From Arcuatula senhousia (lineage: Eukaryota; Mollusca; Bivalvia; Mytilida; Mytilidae): DNA of 64,000 nucleotides. Both the position numbers and the translations under genes were made by a program. Positions 23,363-35,279 of the stretch are shown in pieces. The stretch lies in the NCBI GenBank assembly GCA_963971305.1, contig OZ020309.1, positions 7,929,001 through 7,993,000 on the forward strand. The letters are read 5' to 3'. The notes under the pieces are model-generated. The model saw only the letters and a program-made list of their open reading frames with translations. It searched no databases and was not told where the DNA came from. Within the stretch, counting starts at the first letter, position 1, and the number at the start of each line of letters is the position of its first letter.

Positions 23363-23962
23363 TACAGTCATCCGCCATAAGTATTCGTAAAAACAAGATG
23401 GCCGCCACAAGCACCTTGCAACACAAGTAAAACATAAATTTACTGAAAATACTTAATTAACTAATAAATACACTTACCTTAATACTTTGTTATGTTTCCT
23501 TTGTTCCTTATCACCCTTAAAATCCTCCTGTGAATACTTTTATATAAAGATTGAATATACAAAACAGGAAAATTCACCCATATATCACGGATTTCACGCT
23601 CAAGGTCTTGAACACAGCTTATGTTCTGAGTACGATCTTCCAATTTCGATTTTTTTGGTAATTGTCGAAATCTTACCTCAAATTACTGGATAACTGGTTG
23701 CCGACGTCATTTGCGCGTAAAAGGGAATTTTTAAATTTCATTATTTAAGTGTAAATGAACTGGTTTGAAAGGACCCTCTGAGTGAAACAAATAAATTCAT
23801 TTCACGTTTGATTGTTTTCCATTAGAAAACACATTTAATAGATTGATAGAATAATTCAGTCCCTGTGCTCTCTTCTAAAAAAGCAGCCATTTTACCCCCA
23901 TTGACCTCTCGTGAACCCTATTCTAACATCCGGAACGTTCCGGAATGGCACTTTTGGAAGAT

Positions 23963-24838
23963 CGTCTATTCTCGTTTCAAACGCCACCAACAGTTTTCAA
24001 TAATATTAATGTCTGGTGTCTGGGCTGGCCAGTTCATACTCTTTAGACCTGTTTCCCTGCGAAATTCTTGGACGGAACGGGCACGATGAACGGGTGCGTT
24101 ATCGTCCTGGAAAATGTAGTCATCGTTAGGAAAATGACGGGCAACAACGGGCCATACGTTATTGTCAACAATATCAATATATTTTTCGGCATTTATATTA
24201 CCACGGACAACATCCAAAGTTCCAACACCATTGAAAGAAATACAGCCCCAGATCATCAAACTTAGCTTGGTACGTGATGGCGGACATATGCAATCTGTCA
24301 ACCATTCTTCATCGATCTTTCTCCAGACACTAACACGTAAATCCTGTCCGATTACCACCTTGCATTCATCACTGAATATCACTTTATTCCAGTAATTGTT
24401 TACAGTTTTGTGAAGATGTCCCCTGCACCATGCCACACGATTTCTCTTATTGACTTCACGGATCCTGATGCGTTTCTTTACAGAGCGCTTATGGTAGCCA
24501 GAAGAATGCCGCAGCTTTCTCTCAATAGTGCGCTTAGAGAAAGTCCTTGGTCTGTCCTCATTGAAAATGTTTGTAATTTCATTCAAACTTTTTCTACGGT
24601 TCTTGTTGACACATCTCGAAAGAGACCGCGAATCCCGCTGCGTAAACTCCTTTGGTCTGCCCGATCTTCGAATGTTTTCTATGTTTCCCCGATGTTCATA
24701 CCTCTTCAAAAAACTGTATTCTGTGCTCTGTTTAAGCCCTGTCAACCTCACTATGTCTATTTTCTTAATGCCCGCATCACTCAGCGCAGCAAGGCTACTT
24801 TTCTGCTCACTTGTCAATTCTTTCCCTTTTCTCGCCAT
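23963..24838 (-). CDS. Tc1-like DD34E transposase, probably truncated at the C-terminus
   Basis: A 290-residue ORF starts at ATG 24836-24838 (MARKGKELTSEQKSSL). The N-terminus has paired helix-turn-helix regions with the linker motif GRPKEF between them. The catalytic core shows IFSDECKV (first Asp), FQDDNAPVHRA (second Asp) and PDINIIENCWW, with 34 residues between the second Asp and the Glu: a DD34E triad, the Tc1 type. The enzyme would excise and reinsert the element at TA sites. Typical Tc1 transposases are about 340 residues. This one stops at WWRLKRE-TAG, and what follows does not resemble the usual C-terminal helices, so the copy is probably inactive even though the triad is present. 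The LINE lies upstream, between the start codon and the right TIR, and would separate the ORF from its terminal promoter region. Confidence 0.85.
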
Positions 24839-24946
24839 TGTGTTTACATTGGATACTGCGGGAAATAGCAGACGACAAATTATGTCATAATCATGTCACA
24901 TGACGGGCACTTGTTAAGATTTAATGACATACTTACACTTTGTTGT

Positions 24947-27690
24947 ATATCAATCAATCATTTATTGGCCAATCATGGGCCCTCAAGGGGCAAATACAAT
25001 ACAACAAATATGATTTAAAGTTAGGACAATACAAAATGAACAAAGATAATAACATGTTCAATTGATATATATATAATAAGGCTCCTTGTACACAAGAGTA
25101 AAACTTTATGTAAAACATTTAGTAGCAACCAATTAAGTTACATTGCTTTCCTGCAGAAAGCAGCTCAGCTGATGAATAATTTTATCATTTTCACAAGTGA
25201 AACACCAAAAAAGTCTGTCGAAAGCAGAAAGGTTTATAAAGTTAGTGTTATATATATTTACGGTATTAAATAGTAAATTTCTATTAGTATTAAATTTAGG
25301 GCATTCTGAAAAATAATGCAATTCGTCTTCGACCTTATTTAGGTTACATTTATCACAAATCCTATGATCTAATGGGGTCAAAGGTTTAGTATATCTACCC
25401 AATTCAATTTTGAGTTGATGGTTACTCACTCTAAATTTAGCAAAACACTTTCTTTTGTCAAATTCATTAATAATGTCTAAATATTTTTCATAACCAAAAT
25501 TACATTTGATCTTTAGATAAGTTCTAAGTTTGCTTTCTTCAGAGATAAGTTTTTCTCTATGTTTGTACCATAGTTTTTTGAATAAATCTTTTAAATGTTC
25601 ACTAATGGAATATTTTACATAATTTTTATTTAAGGTTGCTGAGCCACTCTCTACAGGAATATTTAAAATTTTAAGTAGAGACATTAAAGAACCATACCAG
25701 GTGTCTATCCCATTGTTGTGCATTAACTTCATTTCAGTGAATGCATTTTTTAATAGTTCAGTAGGTGAATTATCTAACCTGTGCCAGTAATTCAAAACAG
25801 ACTTAAAACAATCAAATATTATTGGATATTTACCAAATTCTGATAAAACAGCAAAATTTGAAGCTTTTTTACTGACACCAAGTAAATATTTTAGAAGATG
25901 TATTTCCATTTTTTCACAAGGGAAGACAGCTGGAAGTTTCGTAAAATCACATAATGAGGTACTATTAAAAGATTTTGGTAAATAGCACCCCCAGATTTCA
26001 GAGCTATAATTCAAAATAGGTTTCACAGTGTGGTTAAATATATGTAATGATGACTTGATGCTTGGTCTGAGGGACAACAAATCTGCTTTAAGTTTATATA
26101 GTGCCTTGGTTGCTTTATTGAATAGATCATGCTTTGCCTCAGTAAAGGAGCCAGATATGGTGAATAAGATTCCTAGATATTTGTATTTACGCACATTTTC
26201 TATTGGAATACCTCTGAAAGTGAATTTATCATTAATGAGTCTGCCTGGTTTATTGAATATAAGCACTTTAGTTTTTGAAGTATTGACATCAATACACCAA
26301 TCATTACAATATGTTTCTAACAAATTCAAGCTTTCTTGAAGACCAGAGGCTGATTTTGATACAAGAACCACATCATCAGCATAAAGAAGGCAGTTAACTC
26401 TATGGGTGTTAAGATATATATTATCTGAACAAGATTCAAGGTATTTTGGGAGATCATTAATAAAGATCTTAAAAAGATTAGGGCTCAAGACATCGCCCTG
26501 ACGTACTCCGATACTAGAAGCAAAGGTGTCAGTTAATTCATGACCCACTCTAACAGAGAGTAATGATTTAGAATACATGTTTTTTAATAAACTATAAAAC
26601 AATCCACCTATTCCATTTTGCAACATTTTCATGTATATTGCATCATGAATAACTGTATCAAATGCTTTTCTAAAGTCAACAAAGCATGCATATAGTTTTT
26701 TATTTGATTTTGTATATTTATCTATTATAGTTTTTAATACAAACATATGATCAGAGGGTCTTGATTTTTTAGTAAAACCTATTTGGAAAGGTGTAATCAA
26801 ATTATGTTGTTCCAAATATCTATCAAGTCTGTTGTTGAAAATGGAGTTAAACAGCTTCCCTAAACAACCAGTTATGGCTATACCTCTATAGTTTTCAGGA
26901 TTGCTGCGGTCGCCCGATTTAAATATAGGGCTAAGGTAACCCGCAGACCAGTTATTAGGGTAAAATCCAGACAAGAGTATTGAGTTAAATAGCTTCTTTA
27001 TGCTTGGTAGTAAATGTATTTTCCCAGATTTTAGGATATCATTTGTAATCAATTGAAGACCACCAGATTTGTTATTTTTAAGTTTATTGATACCTGACAG
27101 TATTTCAGTATCTGTGATGGAGAAGTCAAGGTCTGTAAATGAATTGTAGCCTTTCTCATAATCTATAAGTAATGTTTTAATTTCATTGACTCTATTTTCA
27201 TATCTGTCTGGAATTTTATTAAGACTTTCGAAGTGATTTTTGAAATCTGATGGAGCTACAGAAATTTTGTCATCATTTTTCTCTTTAAGAGAGTTAATTA
27301 AAGACCAATATGCTTTTGGATTATTTGATTCTAGCTCATCTAGTTGTTTAATTATACTATTGCTAAAATTTTTAGCCTTGTGCTTTCTTGTTTTATTATA
27401 AATCCTATAAAGTCTGTAGTAATTATTTCTAAGTTCCATATTATAGGGATTTTGTGACATTAATTTAGCCTTATATTTTAGTTGAGATTTCATGTCATGA
27501 AGTTCAGAGTCAAAAAATCGTTTATGCTTAGTTACTTTTTTATTTTTTGATGGCAGGGGTCTTTTCAAACATTTATCACAAGTATCTATGATTATTGATT
27601 CAAAGTTAGAACAAGCAATATTAATTGAGTCTTCATATATGTCAACATCACAATCAAAATACGTTGCCAAAGACGTTCTAACCTTATAAT
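24947..27690 (-). mobile_element. 5'-truncated non-LTR retrotransposon inserted in the Tc1 element
   Basis: The 3' end (left side) has GGCCCATGATTGGCC, then AATAAATGA and a short TGAT tail at about 24947-24970, as expected for CR1/L2-like elements with microsatellite tails. The ORF begins directly at the truncated 5' side, and no endonuclease domain is present. A clear target duplication could not be fixed. Confidence 0.75.
25133..27670 (-). CDS. Non-LTR reverse transcriptase, intact 845-residue ORF without endonuclease
   Basis: No stop interrupts 845 codons. Residues 1-200 are the linker seen between endonuclease and RT in LINEs (helical, basic). RT motifs follow: SPIFKSGDRSNPENYRGI (248-264), VDFRKAFDTV (331-340, first catalytic Asp), GVRQGDVLSP (388-397), and CLLYADDVVL with the catalytic YADD at 430-433, then KYKYLGI. 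Near the C-terminus, residues 772-790 have CDKC-x-n-H-x3-C, the zinc-finger-like motif of many LINE RTs. The first Met may be internal to a longer original ORF, since the endonuclease half is missing. The uninterrupted frame suggests a young insertion, but lacking a 5' end it should not retrotranspose by itself. Confidence 0.85.
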   Translation of the reverse strand: MATYFDCDVDIYEDSINIACSNFESIIIDTCDKCLKRPLPSKNKKVTKHKRFFDSELHDMKSQLKYKAKLMSQNPYNMELRNNYYRLYRIYNKTRKHKAKNFSNSIIKQLDELESNNPKAYWSLINSLKEKNDDKISVAPSDFKNHFESLNKIPDRYENRVNEIKTLLIDYEKGYNSFTDLDFSITDTEILSGINKLKNNKSGGLQLITNDILKSGKIHLLPSIKKLFNSILLSGFYPNNWSAGYLSPIFKSGDRSNPENYRGIAITGCLGKLFNSIFNNRLDRYLEQHNLITPFQIGFTKKSRPSDHMFVLKTIIDKYTKSNKKLYACFVDFRKAFDTVIHDAIYMKMLQNGIGGLFYSLLKNMYSKSLLSVRVGHELTDTFASSIGVRQGDVLSPNLFKIFINDLPKYLESCSDNIYLNTHRVNCLLYADDVVLVSKSASGLQESLNLLETYCNDWCIDVNTSKTKVLIFNKPGRLINDKFTFRGIPIENVRKYKYLGILFTISGSFTEAKHDLFNKATKALYKLKADLLSLRPSIKSSLHIFNHTVKPILNYSSEIWGCYLPKSFNSTSLCDFTKLPAVFPCEKMEIHLLKYLLGVSKKASNFAVLSEFGKYPIIFDCFKSVLNYWHRLDNSPTELLKNAFTEMKLMHNNGIDTWYGSLMSLLKILNIPVESGSATLNKNYVKYSISEHLKDLFKKLWYKHREKLISEESKLRTYLKIKCNFGYEKYLDIINEFDKRKCFAKFRVSNHQLKIELGRYTKPLTPLDHRICDKCNLNKVEDELHYFSECPKFNTNRNLLFNTVNIYNTNFINLSAFDRLFWCFTCENDKIIHQLSCFLQESNVT

Positions 27691-29150
27691 GACGTTGACG
27701 CCATTGACGTTTTTACGAATACTTATGGCGGATGACTGTAGTTTTATTTTCATATGTGACCATTTTGATGTGTAAAATGCATTTTTTTAGAGCCGAATTA
27801 ATACGTTTTCCAAAATTTCAAAGCTTAACCCAGGGGGTCCAATATAATTGGTAAGTGCGCAGCATAATTTGGTAATCTTACCAAACAATTAAATAATTGT
27901 AAATATGTCAACAAATACATGTTTCTTTTACAGAAACAAATATTTGGGAATATCCATGCTTGTTGACGAACCACAAAACACCATAAAACCTAACGTTTGT
28001 GATCAGAGTACCTGAAACAAAGCCTGTTTTTTTCGGCATGACAAAAAAATTGCTGTCAAGTGGCCGGTTTTTCTTCAATAGCTTTTTAATAAGCAAATCA
28101 AGCATTAAATTTTTGTTATGTACTATTTCTCATAACTCATAATTGCCGAAAGGCAACATGGTTTTATTCATAAGATGTGTATAACTTTTGTAAACACGAA
28201 GAGAAAACTGATCGTTGTCGATCGAAGCGAGGTTTTTCCGCCATCTTTATATAGTCCATCAGCCAACTCTGAAAAGACATCATATTTAAAAGTTGAGTGG
28301 ATACCCCCGTAGACCGAATTTTTATGGTAAAAAAATTTAGTATTACATCTAAGCTTCATAATTCCAAATGTTATACTTGTATAAAATATGCGGAAAATAG
28401 CGTAAAAATCATTTTTCTGGACCCTCTGGTGAGCAATTGAAAAGTAGTCATTCATTTATTTTCAATTAATTGAACATGGTGTTGAAAACTTCAATTACTG
28501 TTTTTTAAATCTATAGTATGCATAGGGATTATTGACTTAGGAAAAGAATTTGCATCATAACAATGTCTAAAAAAGATATTTTTTAGATTTAAAATTGCTA
28601 ATTATTACGTTCAAAATTTCCCTATTTTTACAATTTGCGAATGTCTTCCTATGACTTCGCACGTATCACAGGTAAAATTTACTCAACAAGATTCACCTAA
28701 TTACAATGGTCACAATTAAAAATATTAAAACCACCAGGATTTGATAAAAACAGTGTTTTACAGAAAAATTCATTTTTAATGTCCATGTGCGGATTGTAAT
28801 GGTTTGACCGATATGGTTTTATTTTTTAAATTATTAAATGTGAAGGTCACTTTTTCTATTTTTAGAATCAATATTTTTTATGATTTTAAGTCATTTCTAT
28901 GGTATTTTTTTTTAAACCAACATAAAAGAAGTTATATTACAGTAAAGGTGATTTTTTACATTATTGAAAACAAAGTTATAACCAATTAATCACGTTTTCT
29001 TGTTTTTGGCCTGTTCGACTTTACTTTAGGTCAGGTGCGTTTGACTTTATTTATACTTATATGAAATATTTACATTACTTTTTACTTATAACTTATCTAT
29101 TCTTTATTTCTGGCGACAATTTATATCGAGCTGTCGCCTTAAAATAATGT

Positions 29151-29981
29151 AACGATGTCGTTTTGTAAATTTAGTTTTTTCTTTCCAATTCTAATGTTAT
29201 GAAATCAAAGAATGGATGAGGGGGTTGGTGTTTTCCTAAAAAAATATTATGAATCTGAATTTTGATGAAAAATGTTTAAGTAACGGAGGATAAAATATTT
29301 TGAAGAAGGACTTCTGCCATATTGAATAATGCTAATAATGAAAACAAAAATTTGTCTCGAGACACCTTTATGAAAAAAATAATTGTCTGATCGGAACAAA
29401 CCCACCCCCCCCCCTCTTTTCGTGGTAATGGTCTGTCTCATAAAAAAAGAGTACTAGAAGACAAAAAGTCCTCATTGATGATGGATTTTTACAAAACTGC
29501 ATTCCATTTTAACAGCAATGTCATCTCATTCCTAAACATTCCCAAAGACTCCGCCACATACACAGACGAACAATTAGGATTTTTCGGACGATTAATCAAA
29601 AGCACACCAAAGTTCCTCAGGCAATACTGGTACTGGTCAGCTTTAAATGAATAGAAAATGGTGCTGAAGCTTTTTCCATTGCAAAGGGCACGTTGATCTT
29701 CATGTACCAGCATATGCTCTTAACCTTGAAGTGTCTTTTCCCATAGAAAGTTTGTATCCGTTGGCTCAGTTACTTTGTCCCAAACGATGTCAGAATTTTG
29801 TATTTTTGTCTATAAAGTATTCTGTTAACAGGAAGTAGTTGAGTAATTCCTTAACTCTATTAAGAAATATAGAGTTAAGTTACATAAAAATTGAGACGGA
29901 ATACTTAATAACTTTGCAGAGCAACGCTCGATTTAAGAAGACGAACAATCAAAAAGTGAGCCTATGTATGTCGCTTCTGTC
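29151..29981. mobile_element. 831-bp insertion within TIR element copy 2
   Basis: Copy 1 has an uninterrupted TAATGT at 3887-3892. In copy 2, TAATGT occurs on both sides of this segment (29145-29150 and 29982-29987), a 6-bp target duplication. No clear terminal inverted repeat is visible. It contains a C-run (about 29402-29413) and no recognised protein. The class is unknown. Confidence 0.7.
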
Positions 29982-30189
29982 TAATGTTACTTGCGACACA
30001 CAAAGAATACAAGCATTTTAGGTCTACAGAAACTTATATCATTAGTTTACCATTATTTCTTTTTTTATGTAATTTCATGAAAAATGGGAAAGACTGAAAT
30101 CAGCAAAGTTAAAAACCACACAAATAGTAAGATTACAGTATTCACATTTTAACACAAAACCAGGACAAGTTGTTTTCTTTGATTTTTTT

Positions 30190-30980
30190 TAGAAATTTTG
30201 AATGAAGTATAAGACGGGACATATTGTACTCGTGGAGAACTAGACTAGCTATCTCTTTTTATCTCACGTTCCGTTATACAAGTATTGATAATGTCCTTTC
30301 ACCGAACAATTCTCTATTTGGTGACTTTCTCCATCTCATATATCCTCAGGAACCTGAGATAAGGGACACAATGGATTCTAGGAAGTCTGCTTCATATTTA
30401 GATTTACATCTCGTTATTGACTCTCAAAGAATACTTCAACAAAGCTCTATGACAAACGTGATGACTTCAACTTTCCCTTTTTGTGTAGCAAATTCCGTCC
30501 GCTCCGGCTTATGAAGTGTTCGTATCACAATTGATTCGTTACTCCAGAGCTTGCGGCAATTACATTGATTCCTTGGCAGAGCGTCACGTTTGACACAGAA
30601 AAGGCTAACACAGGGTTATGTTGCTCCACGGTTGCTGTCTTCACTCAAGAAATTGTACAGTAGACACCGTGCACTCGTAGACAATCTCTCAAATGAGTGC
30701 AGATGTTGGTTTGTCTTAGAAATTTGTTTTGTCTTCCTTTACCAGATTTGACACACTGAATTGAAAATTAGCAACACGACGGATGTGCTATAGCAGCCAA
30801 AAACCGCTTACTCTTCCGGAGCGCCCGAGTTAACTCTTGTTACGACTTGAGTTGGCGTTGTTGATTGCCGTTCGGTTGATTTTGTGTTTTGTGTTTCTTC
30901 GTGCTGTTCTTGTTCATGTTTACCGGTTTTGTCGTTGCCCTTTCGGACTTTTGACACTCGAATGCCCTATTTGTGCCTGT
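30190..30980 (+). pseudogene. Reverse-transcriptase fragment inside TIR element copy 2
   Basis: Nearly the same as the fragment in copy 1, with the same damaged YTSIDNV box and frameshifts plus a one-base loss near 30490 that changes the C-terminal frame. The shared lesions show that the capture predates the spread of the TIR element. Confidence 0.65.
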
Positions 30981-32276
30981 TTGCTTCTTTCAATTCATTC
31001 GTCGGTTAGCACAATCACTAACTTCAATGGTTTGGTGATTTCAACTTCGTTTAGTTAACTTCTTTCTGGGAAAAATTGACCAAACTCTACGACATTGCTC
31101 AGCAGCATAAAAAGTTCACAATAAAAAGGTCTGTTTTTCAAAATATATTTAGTTACGATTGTAATGAGAGTTTCTTTGTTGTTGTTTTAGAAGTACGCTT
31201 TTTGTTTTGAATTTCGTTAAAATCTAGATTCTTTAGAAGACGGTAAAGGAAACAACTGCCAACAATGAAGAAGCTAAATATTGATCTTCAAAGTATTTAC
31301 AAATATACTAGTAGTAATTTCAAAAGGTAAAACAATCATAACAAAGCGTCAAATAAATTGAAAAAAAAAAAAGATCCATATAGAACTTTATTAATTGGCT
31401 GGCATATTTCCTCGATAACAGTTACTTTGTATCTCTTTTGTAACTAAGTGCAACAAACGGTCAAACATGCAGCGCCATTATTGTATACATGTTGTATGCT
31501 GCCTTGCAAAATGATCCAAAATGCACATGTATGTGTAATTATGGCAACTTTTAAACGACAATTAAGACTAAAGTTCTTATATTCTGATACTATAGTTTCA
31601 AAAAGGTCAAATATATAAACTAAAATTGAAAAAATATATAATGAAACACATTATGTTGATCATTTGTATTTACACATGAAAAAAATATAGATTTCAGATA
31701 CTGGGGCTACATTCATAAATACCGAAACTTTTCAACCGGTATCACAAATATTTTAATGGAATTGTTTAATTTAATTTGTTATGTTGTAGGTAGATTCTTT
31801 CCACAAAATATTCCACCTAGCTATCCTATTTTTTTAGGAAATGAAAAAAGAAAATGAAAAAAAAACCATTTTAGTCATTCCTTGTATTATCTCCCTTTAA
31901 GACCTCTTTGAGTGAAAATTTTAACAAACTTTTGTCTGTCGTTGGTTGTCTGGACAACATTTAATATGTTAAAAGTTTTCTTTTCAATAATATTGTAGTA
32001 GACTTAGTATAATAGAATGTTTTATAAGGGTTGAAATTTTTTGACAGTTTATAGTACCCCTAAAGGGGCCTCTGTTATACCAGTTTCCGCATCTTTTTGC
32101 AAAGTATAACAAGTTGCAAAATAAAGTTCACATGTTTGTCTTTTGATTTCTGCAATAAAAAATCGGTCTACAGGGGTATCCACTCAAATTATTTTTTTCC
32201 GGACCTGGCTGATGGACTAATAGTCACTTACCAAATTATGCTACGCACTTACCAATTACATTGGACCCCCTGTTAA

Positions 32277-33684
32277 CCAGTCATTTGCCAACAAAACACT
32301 TCTATCAGTTTCTCCTGCGTGAGCAAGAACTCCACCACTTCCAGCCCCTTGCTCAATTTTCGGCACCTAGTCCTTCATGCAATATATAACGCCCTCTTTT
32401 ATCCCTATCCCCTGAAGCAGATAGACGGACTTTGATTTATAAGCTTCTCCTACTTTCTTATCTGATTCCGGGCTGAGATTGCTATCTTCCCTGTTCACCT
32501 CTCAGTGGAGACTTCATCTATCTGTGCATCCGTTAGACTTTTTGTTTGTTAATTCGTCAACAAAGTTTAACCTGTTTTTATTTTATTTTATTTCAGCTTA
32601 CACATATATGTGACGGCCCTAAGGTGACGGCGAAATGGAATTTGGTAAATTACAATCACTAGTACATGAGGAGCTTAAAAACTTCCCTTCTTCTGTTCCG
32701 GTCGGATTTCCCAACAATTGTATGGTGGTCACTGTATTCTCTATAAGGACTGAATAATGATGATGTGGATGGTGGACATCATAAAGTGAAAAGAACTATA
32801 CTTCATGGTTGTTATTTGGTGTTCCATTTTAAGTGACTGAATAAACGTCCAAAATATTTGTGTAATTGATGCATAAAATAAAAGTTTTATATGTATAACT
32901 TCATTTTTTTTACTTCTTAAATGCATAGAATTGAATAGAAATGGCAAACTGAGGACAGTTCAAAACATTTACCTGTGCTTGACTTTTAAAATAGAAGAAA
33001 TGGGTAGACAGCAGTCTCATTTTAGTCAGTCGTCTACCGTGTTTTTCCAACACAAAACATAACACATTCTTGCATTTTTAGCTGTCCGTGGTCATGTAAA
33101 AGTTGCCACTTTCCTTGCCTTTAACTAAAGCGGAGCAACTAGAAAAATCTATATTCAAATTCTGATCGAAATCAAAATAATTTGACAATCATTTTGTACT
33201 TAACAACTGTGCAAAGTATGACCAAATATTTTTTTTTCAAACACGTAAAAGATTATCATATGGAAACCTCGAAAGACAGACAGGACAAACTGGCATGATT
33301 CACTACATAGGTAGAGAATAATTTATGGAGACTTATTTGTTCATACTATGATGCATACATGTATAAAATTTTATGATGAACTCATAGTTTTTACTTTGAA
33401 AACAATTTTAACTAGAAGACCGTAAGTCTGATTTAGGACTGATGGACGGACAAACAGTTTAGGACCCTATATATGAACCTCTGTCTAGGTGGGACATACA
33501 ATTACTACATTTACTTATTACTGAACAAGAGACTCAAAGAAGCCTGAATCGATCACCTGGCCTTAAGCTTAAAGGTCTCATTATATGAGCTATTACAATG
33601 TATCCTGATAAGGGTCCATTGAAAGGGAATTTTTGAAAAGCTAAATAAGATGAAAGTTAAAGCTGGTTTTGCAATACGTGTGAA
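32277..33684. other. Intergenic; one arm of a distant inverted pair, no gene
   Basis: About 32325-32415 (CCACCACTTCC, CCTTGCTCAA, ATATATAACGCCCTC) is mirrored at about 36420-36515, 4 kb away. A 43-codon frame at about 32634-32756 has no recognisable product. Confidence 0.5.
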
Positions 33685-35237
33685 CAGGGCCGTAACTAGA
33701 GTATAATAAAGGACGATGCAGGGGATTGGGGGCCGCCGATTGATGCCCCCATTGACGGGGGTGCAGGGGGCAAAGCCCCCGGCGAAAATTTTGAAAATCA
33801 CTGTTTTAATGGCCAAATAAACTATATTATTTTGGCTTATTAAACCTATCTTCTTACATGATTACATGCAATATCTTAACAAAGAAATACGTATTGTTTA
33901 TTGTTTTTATTCAGTAAAAGCAAGTTGTATCTTTCTATTTCCACCCAAGTCCCATTTCTTAAGAACGTTCTCTGCGCTAACTTGACCAACGCACGAACCT
34001 ACGGGCAATGTTAACAATAGTTTTAGAATAGCAGTCATGGAAATTAGCACAGGACCGACAGACCGAGGCCTGTAAAAACTCATTTGGTCTGGTGTTTTAG
34101 TGCCTTTCACAGGTCCGAATGTCCGGTAGAAGTTGGAAGTATTTTACATATTATGCATTATTGAACCTCTATATTTTCTTTTGGTCCTGTGAATCTTGTC
34201 CAATGATGGGACCGGATGTCCTGACAAAAAAATCCTAATTTCCTTGACTGGAATAGTATGGACAAAGCAGGATCAGCATAGAAAATTGCATCAGATTTGC
34301 TCGATTACACCGTGCTATTTACCTGGTTAAGGAGAATACAATTTCAATGATACCTTTTACCCCAAAGACATGGTTTGGACTAAATCTTAGAATTAATAGA
34401 TTCTGGCTGCACAGGTGGTTTTTGTCACTTTTAAATGTTGTTGATTTGTACTGAAAACGTAAAGGCGAATCGGGGGAGGGGATCAGGGACACACCCTTAC
34501 GGAACAAAAATTTGGTTGATTACAAAGGAAATCGCCGAAATGAAACGAAGCCGGCACCATTTGGTCAGTCAACGGGCCCCCTTTTCGGAAATCCTGGATC
34601 CGCCATGTTCTGGAAGCTAAATAGATTTGAAAAGCACGTACCATGGGTGCGGACAGACGGACGAATAGATATGGTGAAGTTGAAATTAAGTGTTGAGTCA
34701 TAGAATAAGAGGTGCATGCGATATGAATCACACAAAACGGAAATTACAATGGAAAAACAGCTAGCTCCCTCGGTGACCCGAACCCACCGGCACCCGTGAG
34801 CTTCCTTTGAACAAACTGCATGGGACCTGTCAGCAACACGTAGTGTCTAATATAAATTCACCTTTTTTGCTTTCGGATATGTTTTTAAGATGAACTTTCT
34901 CAGTTTGCACATCATTATAACATCTTTTTAATTTACGAGATAAAATATAATATAAATCAGGGGTTACTTAGAATTCAAGTACTATACATACCGAGTTGTT
35001 GTGCTTCAGTCGCATAGAGCTGTACATGTGGCACACTGACAATAACTCTTGTTAGACAATATTTTGTTTTGGGTAGACACAATCGTGGGAAATAAATAGA
35101 TAGAAAATCAACATCGGAATAGGATATTTATAAAATCTGGATGCTTGAATTGACTAAGCTGTGAAAAAAAAAAAAAAATTGCCGAAATTTCAGACGAGGC
35201 AACTGCCTCGTCTGCCTCAATGGTTGTTACGGCCCTG
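33685..35237. mobile_element. Candidate DNA element with CAGGGCCGTAAC termini
   Basis: CAGGGCCGTAAC begins at 33685 and its reverse complement ends at 35237 (12-bp perfect). Near the ends are GC-rich runs (GGGGGTGCAGGGGGCAAAG near 33758) and ACGAGGCA-ACTGCCTCGT near 35197. No target duplication or transposase was found, so boundaries are tentative. Confidence 0.5.
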
Positions 35238-35279
35238 GACTGAACCTCTAGGAAAAAAAACATAAAACACGCTTTTCTT

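Larger units (their letters stand above)
23365..27738 (-). mobile_element. Tc1/mariner transposon interrupted by a LINE
   Basis: Perfect 30-bp inverted repeats begin CAGTCATCCGCCATAAG at 23365-23394 and are mirrored at 27709-27738, each flanked by the TA target dinucleotide. The span is 4374 bp. Removing the inserted LINE (about 24947-27690) leaves about 1.6 kb, a normal Tc1 size. The minus-strand transposase lies at 23963-24838 between the left TIR and the LINE. Confidence 0.9.
28252..32219. mobile_element. TIR element copy 2 (4.0 kb), nested
   Basis: Same termini as copy 1 (TAGTCCATCAGCCA and its complement), here flanked by ATA on both sides (28249-28251 and 32220-32222). It is near-identical to 2995-6129 through the whole length except for an 831-bp insertion at 29151-29981. 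The different 3-bp duplications (TTT and ATA) show two separate transposition events, not one segmental duplication. Confidence 0.85.
27829..32272. mobile_element. TTAA-flanked TIR element disrupted by TIR element copy 2
   Basis: The left end CCCAGGGGGTCCAAT-R-TAATTGGTAAG (from 27829) is mirrored at the right end (to 32272) over about 45 bp, with a two-base length difference at the tip. TTAA flanks both sides at 27825-27828 and 32273-32276. Removing the nested 28252-32219 element leaves roughly 0.5 kb. There is no transposase; I infer a piggyBac-like MITE that served as landing site. Confidence 0.75.

Noticed and set aside
24410..24890. Plus-strand frames of 120-152 codons opposite the transposase
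   Set aside because: They are antisense shadows of the Tc1 transposase, which has all catalytic motifs on the minus strand.
33685..35237. hAT assignment for the CAGGGCCGTAAC element
   Set aside because: The expected 8-bp target duplication is not present in the flanks, so only a generic TIR call is made.
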